Shown here: positions 16,503 to 24,324 of the stretch, in pieces
Layout: every line of letters begins with the position of its first letter
Position numbering within the stretch: position 1 is the first letter of the stretch
NCBI RefSeq assembly: GCF_017982655.1
Contig: NZ_JABXYX010000087.1
Location: 1 to 32,563, forward strand
DNA from: Brasilonema sp. CT11
GTDB taxonomy: Bacteria; Cyanobacteriota; Cyanobacteriia; Cyanobacteriales; Nostocaceae
Length of the DNA stretch: 32,563 bases
Reading direction: 5' to 3'
Program-made: the position numbers and the translations under genes
The notes under the pieces: generated by a model
Seen by the model: only the letters and a program-made list of their open reading frames with translations
Database searches by the model: none
What the model was told of the DNA's origin: nothing

Positions 16503-16673
16503 ATGACAATCGAAAATGAGGACAACTGGGAACAAACGCGACTTGGGAAGCGGAAGCAAACGAAACCAGGTCCTCAGTCTAATCCCTCTGGTTCACCACC
16601 AAATCCAAATGAACCTCGCGTACCGATCGATGATCCACTGGATGATCGCAGAAGAAAACGCAAACAAAATTAA
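16503..16673 (+). CDS. small proline-rich charged protein
   Basis: This 56-residue ORF starts at ATG 16503, 8 bp after the peptidase stop codon. The sequence begins MTIENEDNWEQTRLGKRKQ, has a Pro/Asn/Ser-rich middle (GPQSNPSGSPPNPNEPR) and ends in a basic cluster (DDRRRKRKQN). It has no membrane segment or known domain and is probably disordered. The tight spacing suggests translation coupled to the peptidase gene, and the basic tail could bind nucleic acid or an acidic partner. A longer frame from 16437 would lie within the peptidase gene and is less likely. Function is unknown. Confidence 0.6.
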   Translation: MTIENEDNWEQTRLGKRKQTKPGPQSNPSGSPPNPNEPRVPIDDPLDDRRRKRKQN

Positions 16674-16803
16674 ATTCAGTTTAACTTCAATACATGGTGA
16701 GTAACAAATGTAGTCTGAAGACTGCTGAGTCACCTATTCTTTTATTTCTCAAGCTAATGTCTATAATTTTAGACGTGGTATTTGTAACTAGAGGAGCTAG
16801 CTC

Positions 16804-17712
16804 TTGGCTGACCAAAATCCAGAGGCTGTGCATGAAGCCTTACGCCAAATAAAAAAAATACATTCAGACATTTCTAGAGCAAGCAACTGTTTATGGGAGG
16901 TTTCACAAGCTTTAGATGAACAAGTAAAAGAAAGCCAACCATCAAGTCTAGCTGCTGCGAATTCATCAAGTTCGTCATTAAAATCCAATGTCACACCTTT
17001 ATCAAGTCATTCAGTAACTACACCCGATACAGATTCAGCAGAGCAATCATCAACTTCATCTGATTCTTCTGCTCCAGATTCACCAATTCAACCATCAAAG
17101 CTAGAACCTACAGCATCACAAAGTAACCCCATAGATTTGCCTGACACCTCACCTGATAAATTATCAACTTCGGACACTAACAAGTTACAAGGTGATTTGA
17201 TAAATTTAGTTAATGCAGATGCAAAAATTCAGTTATTAACTCAACATTCTCAGAAAAAGTCAAAAAAAGGCTTGAAATTTGATGTCTTTCTTTGTCATAA
17301 CACTGAAGACAAACCTTTAGTAGAGGAGATTGGAAAGGATCTCATTGATAGAAAGATTATACCGTGGTTTGATGTTTGGGAATTGCGTCCAGGAACTTCT
17401 TGGCAAGATACATTGGAAAAACAGCTTAAAAATATTAAATCAGCGGCTATATTCGTAGGACAAAGTGGAATTGGTCCTTGGCAGAAAATAGAGCTAAAAG
17501 GTTTTATACTGGAGTTTATGGAACGAAAATTACCCGTTATTCCTGTGATTCTTAGAGGCGCTGAAACTCCAAAAATTCCCCCATTGCTTAAGGATAATAT
17601 ATGGGTTGATTTCCGTGAGAAAGACTCTATTCCAATGGAGCGTTTGATTTGGGGAATCAGAGGTATTCGCCCTCCACAGGTAGCTCCAGATTTGTCAAAA
17701 TTAATTGATTAG
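16804..17712 (+). CDS. TIR-domain protein
   Basis: This 302-residue protein has three parts. Residues 1-45 form a helical N-terminus (AVHEALRQIKKIHSDISRAS). Residues about 45-140 are a Ser/Thr/Pro-rich linker. Residues about 157-300 form a TIR domain: FDVFLCHNTEDKPLVEEIG (first strand and helix), IIPWFDVWELRPGTSWQD (BB-loop region), AAIFVGQSGIGPWQKIEL and a final strand IPVILRGAE. Glu230 in WQKIE is at the place of the catalytic glutamate of NAD-cleaving TIR enzymes. The N-terminal part could be an adaptor or effector-associated domain; that is inference. The start is TTG 16804 with GAGGAG a few bases upstream. The gap of 130 bp to the small ORF leaves room for its own promoter. It converges with the 3-TM gene, 55 bp between stops. 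Confidence 0.9.
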   Translation: MADQNPEAVHEALRQIKKIHSDISRASNCLWEVSQALDEQVKESQPSSLAAANSSSSSLKSNVTPLSSHSVTTPDTDSAEQSSTSSDSSAPDSPIQPSKLEPTASQSNPIDLPDTSPDKLSTSDTNKLQGDLINLVNADAKIQLLTQHSQKKSKKGLKFDVFLCHNTEDKPLVEEIGKDLIDRKIIPWFDVWELRPGTSWQDTLEKQLKNIKSAAIFVGQSGIGPWQKIELKGFILEFMERKLPVIPVILRGAETPKIPPLLKDNIWVDFREKDSIPMERLIWGIRGIRPPQVAPDLSKLID

Positions 17713-17767
17713 CTATTTATGTAACTATTAAATTTCCAATTAAGTACTTTAAAAAAATACTTGGTTA

Positions 17768-18235
17768 TTACCTACTTATTAAAAGTACTAAAGTTATTAC
17801 AATAATTATCAAATAAGGCAGATTTGCCCAAGACTTAAAAGTACTCAAATACATCTGAAATTCTTTTCCAGGAGTCAGAGGTTCCAGCTTTATAAAATTT
17901 CCCTTCAATCGCTGCATATTATCTAATGCATTATCATCAAAACCGCACAACAACTCAGTCAAGCGATTGAAATTCCCCCGAAATCGCCTTTCTAGGTATA
18001 GGTAATACCCATCCAGCAAGCCTAGTAATATATAGGAAATGATTGCTAGAACAAACAAAGATGGAACTTTATTGGTAAAACCAAACCCTACTAAAGCAGT
18101 CCAGATAGTTAATCCAACTTGTTTCACAGTGAGCGAATTATTAGCCATACGATTAATGATGGCTTGTAGCATTTCACTTTGCTTTATAAGGTAATCTCGA
18201 TTATCTTTAATTGAGTTTTGATTGCCTAATGTCAT
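17768..18235 (-). CDS. small membrane protein, three predicted TM segments (SLATT-like)
   Basis: This 155-residue protein has a cytoplasmic-looking helical N-terminus (DYLIKQSEMLQAIINRMANN), hydrophobic segments at about 37-54, 58-80 and 139-154, and a soluble loop between the second and third. The motif INRMANNSLTVKQ at the entry to the first segment is shared by a widespread family of small bacterial membrane proteins with no fixed function. The layout recalls 2TM/SLATT-type effectors, predicted pore formers in nucleotide-dependent defence systems, but the match is by architecture only. It lies 50 bp downstream of the NUDIX gene on the same strand, so the two are probably one transcript. 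It faces the TIR gene. Confidence 0.75.
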   Translation of the reverse strand: MTLGNQNSIKDNRDYLIKQSEMLQAIINRMANNSLTVKQVGLTIWTALVGFGFTNKVPSLFVLAIISYILLGLLDGYYLYLERRFRGNFNRLTELLCGFDDNALDNMQRLKGNFIKLEPLTPGKEFQMYLSTFKSWANLPYLIIIVITLVLLISR

Positions 18236-18285
18236 CTCTAAAACTTATAATTTAGTTTTTGCTCAATTAGAGATTACCACTGTTT

Positions 18286-18843
18286 TTAATGTTGCTCATA
18301 ACTTGTAATATTTTGTATATAAAGAATCTCTTGCAATTTGAAATAACCTATCTGACAAGCTGAATAATCACAATGACTTAAATACTCGAAAGGATGCCAT
18401 TCATTTTTACTAATAGATTCTAAATAAGAACCATCTTGCTGAGCAATATCTGGCTCTATACCTGTGACATCAGCATAATACATATAACAAATTTCATTGG
18501 TTTGAGTCCCAACGATGTACTTACCTAGCGGTAAAACCTTAATAGAAAAACCTGCTTCTTCATAAACTTCTCTGATTGCTGCTTCTTGTGGCGATTCACC
18601 TTCATCTATTGCGCCTGTAATGGGACAGGGAAAAAGTTTCAACAGTCCATCAATTTCTGTATTATCAATACAAAGAGGTTGCTGTCTAATTAAAACTTCA
18701 TAATTTTGGGGATTCGTTTCATTTTTTCTCAACAAAAATACTGCAATTGAGTCTTTCCCTTTTCTTTGTAAATAATGAAATCCTTTAGATGTATTCTTGA
18801 CAGTAACCCAATCGGTACTGAAAATCGTCTCATCAGTATTCAT
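18286..18843 (-). CDS. NUDIX hydrolase
   Basis: This 185-residue protein has a complete NUDIX box (GAIDEGESPQEAAI then REVYEEAGF; G-x5-E-x7-RE-x2-EE-x-G), the metal-binding and catalytic motif for cleaving nucleoside diphosphates linked to another group. The overall form (long N-terminal strand region, box at about residues 80-102) is closer to ADP-ribose/NADH-type pyrophosphatases than to MutT; the substrate cannot be read from sequence. ATG 18843. It is divergent from the sensor kinase gene (about 97 bp apart) and upstream of the 3-TM gene. Codons 146-162 are duplicated as a 50-bp piece at 13627-13676. Confidence 0.9.
   Translation of the reverse strand: MNTDETIFSTDWVTVKNTSKGFHYLQRKGKDSIAVFLLRKNETNPQNYEVLIRQQPLCIDNTEIDGLLKLFPCPITGAIDEGESPQEAAIREVYEEAGFSIKVLPLGKYIVGTQTNEICYMYYADVTGIEPDIAQQDGSYLESISKNEWHPFEYLSHCDYSACQIGYFKLQEILYIQNITSYEQH
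18358..18407 (+). repeat. 50-bp direct repeat inside the NUDIX gene
   Basis: This is the intact partner of the fragment at 13627-13676 (49 of 50 identical, same orientation). The two copies bound a segment of 4,681 bp (13677-18357) carrying the peptidase, small ORF, TIR and 3-TM genes and the 3' end of the NUDIX gene. Flanking bases on both sides are unrelated, so the limits are sharp. Confidence 0.9.
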
Positions 18844-18940
18844 ATACCTAACTCTTTATTTCCGAAACATTTTTTGCCACAATAGCAAGGTTATTGTTGA
18901 AATTATAAATCTTACTGTTATTTTTGACTCCCAAGCATCT

Positions 18941-20374
18941 ATGTTTCAAGCTACTCGTCGCCGTCTTGCCTTATGGTACACTGCTGTGACAGCTGTGCTA
19001 CTGCTGCTGTTTGCAAGTGGGGTATATTTGTATGTACGTAGTACCTTGATTGAGCGGATTGATGATACTTTGAATCATGTCGTAGAAGTGGTAGAGCGAT
19101 CGCTCGTCATTGAGTCAGTTAACTCAGATTTTGGTCAATTCCGTATCAATATAGATGCCACTTTTCGCGATAATACTGACACTGCAGAAGATGATCACAT
19201 CGACCTTGAATGGTTCAGCCCCACTGGTGAATTACTTTGGTCTACCTTGTCACAACCTCTGAATATTCCATTGCATGCGAACCGTACAGGTGAGACTGTC
19301 AAAGTTTTGAGGAACCAAGACAAATCAATTCAAAATGTTAAATATTTCTCCACCCCTCCACTCCTCCTGAGACAGGTGACAGAACGGGTGCAAGTTGGTC
19401 GGCAAGTCTTAGGATATTTGCGTGTTAGTCATCCGTGGTTTGAAGTCACAAAACCCAGTCGTGAGTTAATTGTTGATTTAGCACTCTCGTTTGGATTGAT
19501 GCTATTTTCTGTTGCAGCAAGTGGCTGGTTTCTTTCAGGTAAAGCGATGGAACCAGTCTATGAATCATATCAACGTCTTAAACAGTTTACCGCTGATGCT
19601 TCTCACGAATTAAGAAGTCCAATTACGTTGATTCAAACTAATGTGCAAGTCGCTTTAAGTGAGTTGGAATTATCCGAAGCAGACAGTTCTATTCCATCGC
19701 ACTATCGGCAACAATTGAAAGTGGTGGAACGACTCACGCAACGCTTGGGCAAGTTAGTCAACGATTTACTGTTTCTCGCAAGACAGGATAGTGGTATCAG
19801 CAAAGAAAGTTTTTCTCCCTGTCCTGTTGATGCTTTGTTAATGGAAGTGGTGGAAGAACAACAACTGTTAGCGACAGAAAAAAAGATTACTTTCTCTCTA
19901 GACTTGATTGATCCTCCTGTTTGCGAAACAGATCCGGAATTACTCGACAATTGGTTTACAGTTGTTGGCAACTGGGATCAACTGGTACGGTTATTCACAA
20001 ATTTGATTGGCAATGCTTTGCAATACACTCCTTCTGGAGGATGCGTAAATGTAGAGTTAGCACGTGTTGAGGTAACAAATCGCGTTTCTGGATTGCGTTA
20101 CAACTTTGCCCCGTTACTCTTTAAGGTGAAAGACACTGGTATTGGTATCCCTGCTGAGGCGCTACCCCGTTTATTTGACCGTTTTTACCGGGTAGATCCA
20201 GCGCGTACTCACACGGCTAAAGGTATCGCAACACAAAGTGCGACTGGTTCAGGATTAGGGCTGGCGATCGCCCAAGCCATAGTCGAGAACCACCAAGGAC
20301 AAATTTATGTAGAAAGTACTCTAGGCAGTGGGACTACTGTCACCGTTACTTTACCCGTTACTTTTGATTCTTAA
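18941..20374 (+). CDS. membrane sensor histidine kinase
   Basis: This 477-residue two-component kinase has a first TM segment at about residues 12-32, a periplasmic sensor loop of about 150 residues, and a second TM at about 178-200. The HisKA domain follows with His222 in ADASHELRSPITLIQ. The HATPase domain shows NLIGNALQYTPSGG (N box), VKDTGIGIP (G1), LPRLFDRFYRVDPART (F box) and GSGLGLAIAQAIVENH (G2). No HAMP domain is obvious. The frame is open from TTG 18797, but ATG 18941 (MFQATRRRLALWYTA) places the first TM correctly and avoids overlap with the NUDIX gene. No response regulator lies next to it, so its partner is elsewhere. Confidence 0.92.
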   Translation: MFQATRRRLALWYTAVTAVLLLLFASGVYLYVRSTLIERIDDTLNHVVEVVERSLVIESVNSDFGQFRINIDATFRDNTDTAEDDHIDLEWFSPTGELLWSTLSQPLNIPLHANRTGETVKVLRNQDKSIQNVKYFSTPPLLLRQVTERVQVGRQVLGYLRVSHPWFEVTKPSRELIVDLALSFGLMLFSVAASGWFLSGKAMEPVYESYQRLKQFTADASHELRSPITLIQTNVQVALSELELSEADSSIPSHYRQQLKVVERLTQRLGKLVNDLLFLARQDSGISKESFSPCPVDALLMEVVEEQQLLATEKKITFSLDLIDPPVCETDPELLDNWFTVVGNWDQLVRLFTNLIGNALQYTPSGGCVNVELARVEVTNRVSGLRYNFAPLLFKVKDTGIGIPAEALPRLFDRFYRVDPARTHTAKGIATQSATGSGLGLAIAQAIVENHQGQIYVESTLGSGTTVTVTLPVTFDS

Positions 20375-20597
20375 TAGACAAAGGTTAAGAAATGTTTCTT
20401 GTGACAGATGCAGTGAAGTAACTTTACTTAATAAGTTAAAAGTGATGCTTGTGGAATTAAGCAAAAAAGTTCTAGCAGTTTGAGATCACTACTTATACAA
20501 CATTTCTAAGTAGTTTGATAAATTGCTAGATTTTTGGTGTAAAAATTCACTTATGGCATCAGCAATTATACAAAAACTGATGTTATCAGGAGGATAA

Positions 20598-21149
20598 ATG
20601 ACAAATACTCCAGAATCTTTAGAAGAAAAACAACCATCTGCTGTTCCAGAATCTTCAGATGCCAAAAAATCATCTCCTATCGACTCAAAAGATATCCCTT
20701 TTTTAGAGAAGATAAAGGCTAAAGGGGGTCTAGAGGACATTTACGACGCTAGGGATTTTACGGAAGTGGTCTTCCGTGTGATGCGTGACCTCATGACCAC
20801 CGAAGCAGCAGACCGAGTTGCTGAGGAACTACAAGGTAAGCCAGCTGAAATCACTAATGAAAAAGCGCTGCAAAATGATATTGTAGACCTTTGGAAAGAC
20901 ACAAATCCAATTGTGGGCTTCCTGAGTCGTATTCGTCCAGCTTGGCAAGGTCCTGGAATTTTTAAGATTGATTCTGACCGCTTTTTATTCCGAGTCGCAA
21001 ATGAAGGTGGATTGTCACGCAATGTAGACCGAGAAGAGGCTGTTAAGGCTGTATTCTCTGCTACGAAAGAAGAATTATCTCCAGAAAGAATTCAAGAGAT
21101 TGCGAGCTGGTTGCCTGATAGAGTTCTTCAACTTTGGGAAGAAGCTTAA
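20598..21149 (+). CDS. DUF2267 domain protein
   Basis: This 183-residue soluble protein has an acidic, disordered N-terminus (residues 1-35), then DARDFTEVVFRVMRDLMTTE and AADRVAEELQGKP, typical of DUF2267. A second, less conserved half (FLFRVANEGGLSRNVDREEA, ATKEELSPERIQEIASWLP) looks like a degenerate repeat of the same fold, as is common in the family. Function is unknown. ATG 20598 has a near-perfect AGGAGG 5-6 bp upstream. It is followed by a terminator-like hairpin and is likely monocistronic. Confidence 0.85.
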   Translation: MTNTPESLEEKQPSAVPESSDAKKSSPIDSKDIPFLEKIKAKGGLEDIYDARDFTEVVFRVMRDLMTTEAADRVAEELQGKPAEITNEKALQNDIVDLWKDTNPIVGFLSRIRPAWQGPGIFKIDSDRFLFRVANEGGLSRNVDREEAVKAVFSATKEELSPERIQEIASWLPDRVLQLWEEA

Positions 21150-21459
21150 CAAATCTTCCTGATTTAGGAGGCTCTGATCGGGCATGGATGACTCGAACCA
21201 GAGCCTCAATATATCTATTTATATAGTACTGGTGGCATAAAACTCTATCTCACCGAGTACAAGTTTTCATATCTATAGTTAGAGTACGAATTAATTACTA
21301 ATTGTTATAGTTTGATTATTAATGAATTTAAAAAACTTTTAAAAAACAAGCATAACCAAGCGACAAGTAAACAGTTTTGTATGTTGCCTTAAACAAGCAA
21401 CTAGTTGCAACAGTTTTAACATCATTCAAAGATTTCAATCTTTTACATAGGAGATCAGT
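21150..21459. other. intergenic region between DUF2267 and exported protein genes
   Basis: This 310-bp region begins with a hairpin (21168-21207). The remainder is AT-rich and should contain the promoter of the exported-protein gene. AGGAG lies near 21449, just before ATG 21460. No further gene was seen. Confidence 0.45.
21168..21207 (+). terminator. hairpin after the DUF2267 gene
   Basis: GAGGCTCTG (21168-21176) pairs perfectly with CAGAGCCTC (21199-21207) across a 22-base loop. It lies 18 bp past the stop codon. No T-run follows, only an AT-rich stretch, so intrinsic termination is plausible but not certain. Confidence 0.5.
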
Positions 21460-22344
21460 ATGAACCAGCAATACCAAAAACTCAGTCGAACTACTAAATT
21501 TTTAGGAGCTATTTGTGGTGGATTACTAATTGGCTTGCCAGCCATTCCCCAAGCAATGGCTCAGCAATCTGTACTTCAGCAACCCCCGCAACAAACTAAC
21601 TCCAAAACTAACCCTTGTCCGAGTATTTTCTACCAAGAGCCTCACAACAGTAGAGTCTTGGTTCCCCAGGGATGTCCACCCAACGCACTCACTCGACAAC
21701 TACAAGAGCAAGGACGTGTGACTCCAGGGAGTGTTTCTAATCAACCAACACCTTCACAACAACAAATAAGACAGGGTGTAGGCGGTGAAACACCATACAA
21801 CAACCGTTCTGATAATAGCTCCGAAAGTTACAGCAGCCAGACACAGTCAACAACAACGAGTACTGGACAAGACACAAATAGTTCCTCATCAGAAGTTCGG
21901 ACTTACAGCAGTACTGGACCAACAGGCAATTATAGCGTCAGGACATCCTCTCAATCTGGCAATAACCCTAGCAGTCAACAAAGACAAAATTCAGTCGTAG
22001 TACCCACTTCATCACAACAAGGCCAAAGCCCCATTGCTCTGGTGACTCCTACCAATGGCAAAGTTTCTGTAAGGCTGAAAAATAACACCAATGCTCGAAT
22101 CAGCTATCAAGCGGTCGGGTACACGGGGCAGCGGACTCTTTCTGGTCGTCAAGAAGTTGTACTGCAAAATCTGCCACTCCCTGTGAGTATCAGCACCATT
22201 CGTCAAGATAATGGTTTTGTAAAAGTTACTCCAACATCTACCAAGCCAGGAATGATAGAGCTTTCTTTAAGTGAACAAAGAAACGCTAATGATACTCAGG
22301 GTGTAGTGAGAATTCGAGAAGATGGTAAGGTCTTTTTGAATTAG
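21460..22344 (+). CDS. exported Gln/Ser-rich protein
   Basis: This 294-residue protein has a clear signal peptide (basic start, hydrophobic FLGAICGGLLIGLPAI, cleavage after AMA near residue 34). A short conserved-looking Cys segment (CPSIFYQEPHNSRVLVPQGC, residues about 53-72) is followed by about 120 residues of low complexity rich in Ser, Gln, Thr and Asn. A structured C-terminal domain follows (residues about 190-294: GKVSVRLKNNTNARISYQAV, beta-rich). It is predicted to be periplasmic or cell-surface. The function is not known. ATG 21460 with GGAG upstream. A strong terminator follows. Confidence 0.85.
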   Translation: MNQQYQKLSRTTKFLGAICGGLLIGLPAIPQAMAQQSVLQQPPQQTNSKTNPCPSIFYQEPHNSRVLVPQGCPPNALTRQLQEQGRVTPGSVSNQPTPSQQQIRQGVGGETPYNNRSDNSSESYSSQTQSTTTSTGQDTNSSSSEVRTYSSTGPTGNYSVRTSSQSGNNPSSQQRQNSVVVPTSSQQGQSPIALVTPTNGKVSVRLKNNTNARISYQAVGYTGQRTLSGRQEVVLQNLPLPVSISTIRQDNGFVKVTPTSTKPGMIELSLSEQRNANDTQGVVRIREDGKVFLN

Positions 22345-22369
22345 GCTTCTACAATTTTCACTTTCTAAG

Positions 22370-22411
22370 GCAGCCATTTGCTAAGTAGCCAAATGGCTGC
22401 TACATGTTTTT
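22370..22411 (+). terminator. rho-independent terminator of the exported-protein gene
   Basis: GCAGCCATTTG (22370-22380) and CAAATGGCTGC (22390-22400) form a perfect 11-bp stem with a 9-base loop, followed by TACATGTTTTT. It lies 25 bp past the stop codon and between convergent genes, so it may also serve the sigma-like gene. Confidence 0.8.
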
Positions 22412-22434
22412 ATGAAACATATTAAACCACGTTT

Positions 22435-23076
22435 CTAGGCACTTCCAGGTTGAAGAACATTTTCACTTAGGTAGATGGCGCGGATATCTGTTGGCAATTT
22501 CTCTTCCATCATACGATAACCTTCTTGAAGAAAATGTACTATCTCGTTTGGGTTGATAGTTTCTCCTTCTGCTTGCAGGTAAGCTGCAATTCTAGTTTCG
22601 CTCCAACGAAAGGTTTGAGCCATCAAAACCATTAATCGCAAAATGGGTGGCAATTGGTCTAATGCTTGTTCTACATAACAGAACAATGGTGGAGAAGTTG
22701 TCTTGATAGAATAATGAATTGCTTCTGTCGGAGGGAGTTGAATATCGTTAATACAGTAAGCTGTCATATTAATCAGCCAATTTTGCATAGTCAGACCATC
22801 TTTGGCAAATTGGCTATCGTTTAAATCAAGTCCAACGAGTTCGTAATAAATATGTCGCCAGGTGAGCGCAAAAAGATAATCAGCTTGCACAGGCGATCGC
22901 GCGGAATGCCGAATCAAAGTGTAGACTATCGGGTTATAGCGACAAAAAATCGCTGTGAAGTATCTACCTGCATCGGGGTTTTGCTGAACAAGAGTCACCA
23001 GTTCGTTGTCAGTGTGATAGAACAGTGACTTTATTAATGGGTGATGAGCTTCCGCGAAATAAGGAATTTGCACCAT
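22435..23076 (-). CDS. divergent sigma-70-like protein
   Basis: This 213-residue protein has a layout reminiscent of ECF sigma factors. A helical region 2-like segment (FTAIFCRYNPIVYTLIRHSA, ALTWRHIYYELVGLDL) is followed by a linker with LTMQNWLINMTAYCIND and a region 4-like segment (LPPILRLMVLMAQTFRWSET, RIAAYLQAEGETINPNEI). The region 2.4 and 4.2 contacts are weakly conserved, so promoter recognition may be lost or altered; it could act as a regulator rather than a working sigma factor. No anti-sigma gene is adjacent. It is divergent from the VOC-like gene, sharing a 380-bp regulatory region. Confidence 0.65.
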   Translation of the reverse strand: MVQIPYFAEAHHPLIKSLFYHTDNELVTLVQQNPDAGRYFTAIFCRYNPIVYTLIRHSARSPVQADYLFALTWRHIYYELVGLDLNDSQFAKDGLTMQNWLINMTAYCINDIQLPPTEAIHYSIKTTSPPLFCYVEQALDQLPPILRLMVLMAQTFRWSETRIAAYLQAEGETINPNEIVHFLQEGYRMMEEKLPTDIRAIYLSENVLQPGSA

Positions 23077-23456
23077 CCGAATGACTAATTATGAGTGGTA
23101 GGAACGCTTTTTGAAAAAACTGGAACTTTTGAGCTGCTAGGTGCAAACGCGCTTGAGTGTGAAAATTTGCGCGCTTTTTTGATGATTCAATTATCTGCTA
23201 CATAATTTGGGTTGTAACCGATTGTTTTTATTTTTACATAATACGTAGAAAGAAGGTACTGCCTGTGTGACTTTTACAGGTATATTTTAAAGCAACCTTC
23301 TGTTATGCTTCCCATCTTAATAGACCAATCAGACTTGCTGGCTCGTTGAATTTGAGATTTAGGAGTCATATTTTATTGGTCTTGATACACTATAAACATA
23401 GACTTAAACTTAAAAGCTAAAGCGAGCGAATCTCTTTATACATTAGCTGATTATTC
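23077..23456. promoter_or_regulatory. divergent promoter region, sigma-like gene / VOC-like gene
   Basis: This 380-bp AT-rich region lies between two divergent genes. A GC-rich string with TTGCGCGCTTTTTT at about 23167-23180 resembles half of a terminator, but its pairing partner (AACGCGC near 23148) is imperfect. No gene was recognised. Confidence 0.4.
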
Positions 23457-24053
23457 ATGGTTATAGCAGTTAGCATGTCACAGTTCCTAATCCAGCCTTT
23501 CATTCTAGGTTCTTTTTTGCCATCCCTGCCGTTAGATAGCCTTTTCTCCACCCAAGGTATCATGGTGATGCTACTAGCAGCCTATGCTGGTGCGATGTGG
23601 ATGTTTCTTACCAGTGCCCCAAAAGTACATACTGTGATGGTGTCAGATTTGGAGGTGGCACGACAGTTGTATGAAGGACAGCTAGATTTGCCAGCGGCTG
23701 AAGTGCCTTTACACTACTATTACAACTACGAGCAAACTTTAGGGGCAACGGGAGTTGATCCGCTTTACCTGTCTAGCACTCCCTCCTTTTCAGGCAGCAG
23801 AATGAGCAATGCTAGCGAGGGGCTTTGGTATCAGCTAAAGAAAAATACTCAGCTGCACATTATTATGGGAGCAAGTTTAGGCAATAAAAATCAGCAACGC
23901 CACGTTTGCTTTGACCGCGATTGCCTAGAAATGATTTTAATGCGAGTGGAAACGCGGGGGTTGAAATTCAAGATTCGCAACGAGAAGCCATTGAATTTTC
24001 TGGTTAAGGACTACGAAGGGCGCATTATTGAAATGGCTGAAGTAGCGAGTTAG
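23457..24053 (+). CDS. membrane-anchored glyoxalase/VOC-like protein
   Basis: This 198-residue protein has one hydrophobic segment at about residues 33-52 (GIMVMLLAAYAGAMWMFLTS). A soluble part follows, opening with VHTVMVSDLEVARQLYEGQL, the pattern of the first strand and helix of vicinal-oxygen-chelate (glyoxalase/bleomycin-resistance) domains. LHIIMGASLGN and the C-terminal FLVKDYEGRIIEMAEV continue the fold. The metal-binding residues of real glyoxalases are not clear, so enzyme activity is doubtful. ATG 23457 is used; Met7 is an alternative. The role is unknown. Confidence 0.65.
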   Translation: MVIAVSMSQFLIQPFILGSFLPSLPLDSLFSTQGIMVMLLAAYAGAMWMFLTSAPKVHTVMVSDLEVARQLYEGQLDLPAAEVPLHYYYNYEQTLGATGVDPLYLSSTPSFSGSRMSNASEGLWYQLKKNTQLHIIMGASLGNKNQQRHVCFDRDCLEMILMRVETRGLKFKIRNEKPLNFLVKDYEGRIIEMAEVAS

Positions 24054-24125
24054 TCAGCTAACGTGCGATCGTATTCCACATTCTGCACTTAGCAATCTAC
24101 CGCATTAATTTTGATGTGCTGCAAG

Positions 24126-24152
24126 ATTCCCGACTTCGCAGAAGTCGGGAAT
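24126..24152. repeat. 12-bp palindromic hairpin
   Basis: ATTCCCGACTTC and GAAGTCGGGAAT form a perfect 12-bp stem with a GCA loop. Sequences of this type are found as dispersed repeats between genes in many Nostocales. Placed about 75 bp beyond the VOC-like gene, it may also work as its terminator, but no T-run follows. Confidence 0.75.
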
Positions 24153-24324
24153 TTGACTGTAGTCACATCTTGCACCAACAAAAATGGATTGTATTTAGCT
24201 ACTCAGTATTAAAGTCAAAGTCCTTGATTTAGCGACAAAAGCTCATAAAAACAATGTAGCCTTATCGCGCATTTTTTTATGTTGTACGGTTTTGTACGGA
24301 TAAGTGCAAGATCTGAGCCTATAG

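Noticed and set aside
18797-18940. N-terminal extension of the sensor kinase
   Set aside because: It starts within the NUDIX gene on the other strand and would put 48 unrelated residues before a normal first membrane helix.
21189-21200. GACTCGAACC string, second tRNA-like T-loop
   Set aside because: The bases around it do not pair as a T-arm; it lies in the loop of a terminator-like hairpin.
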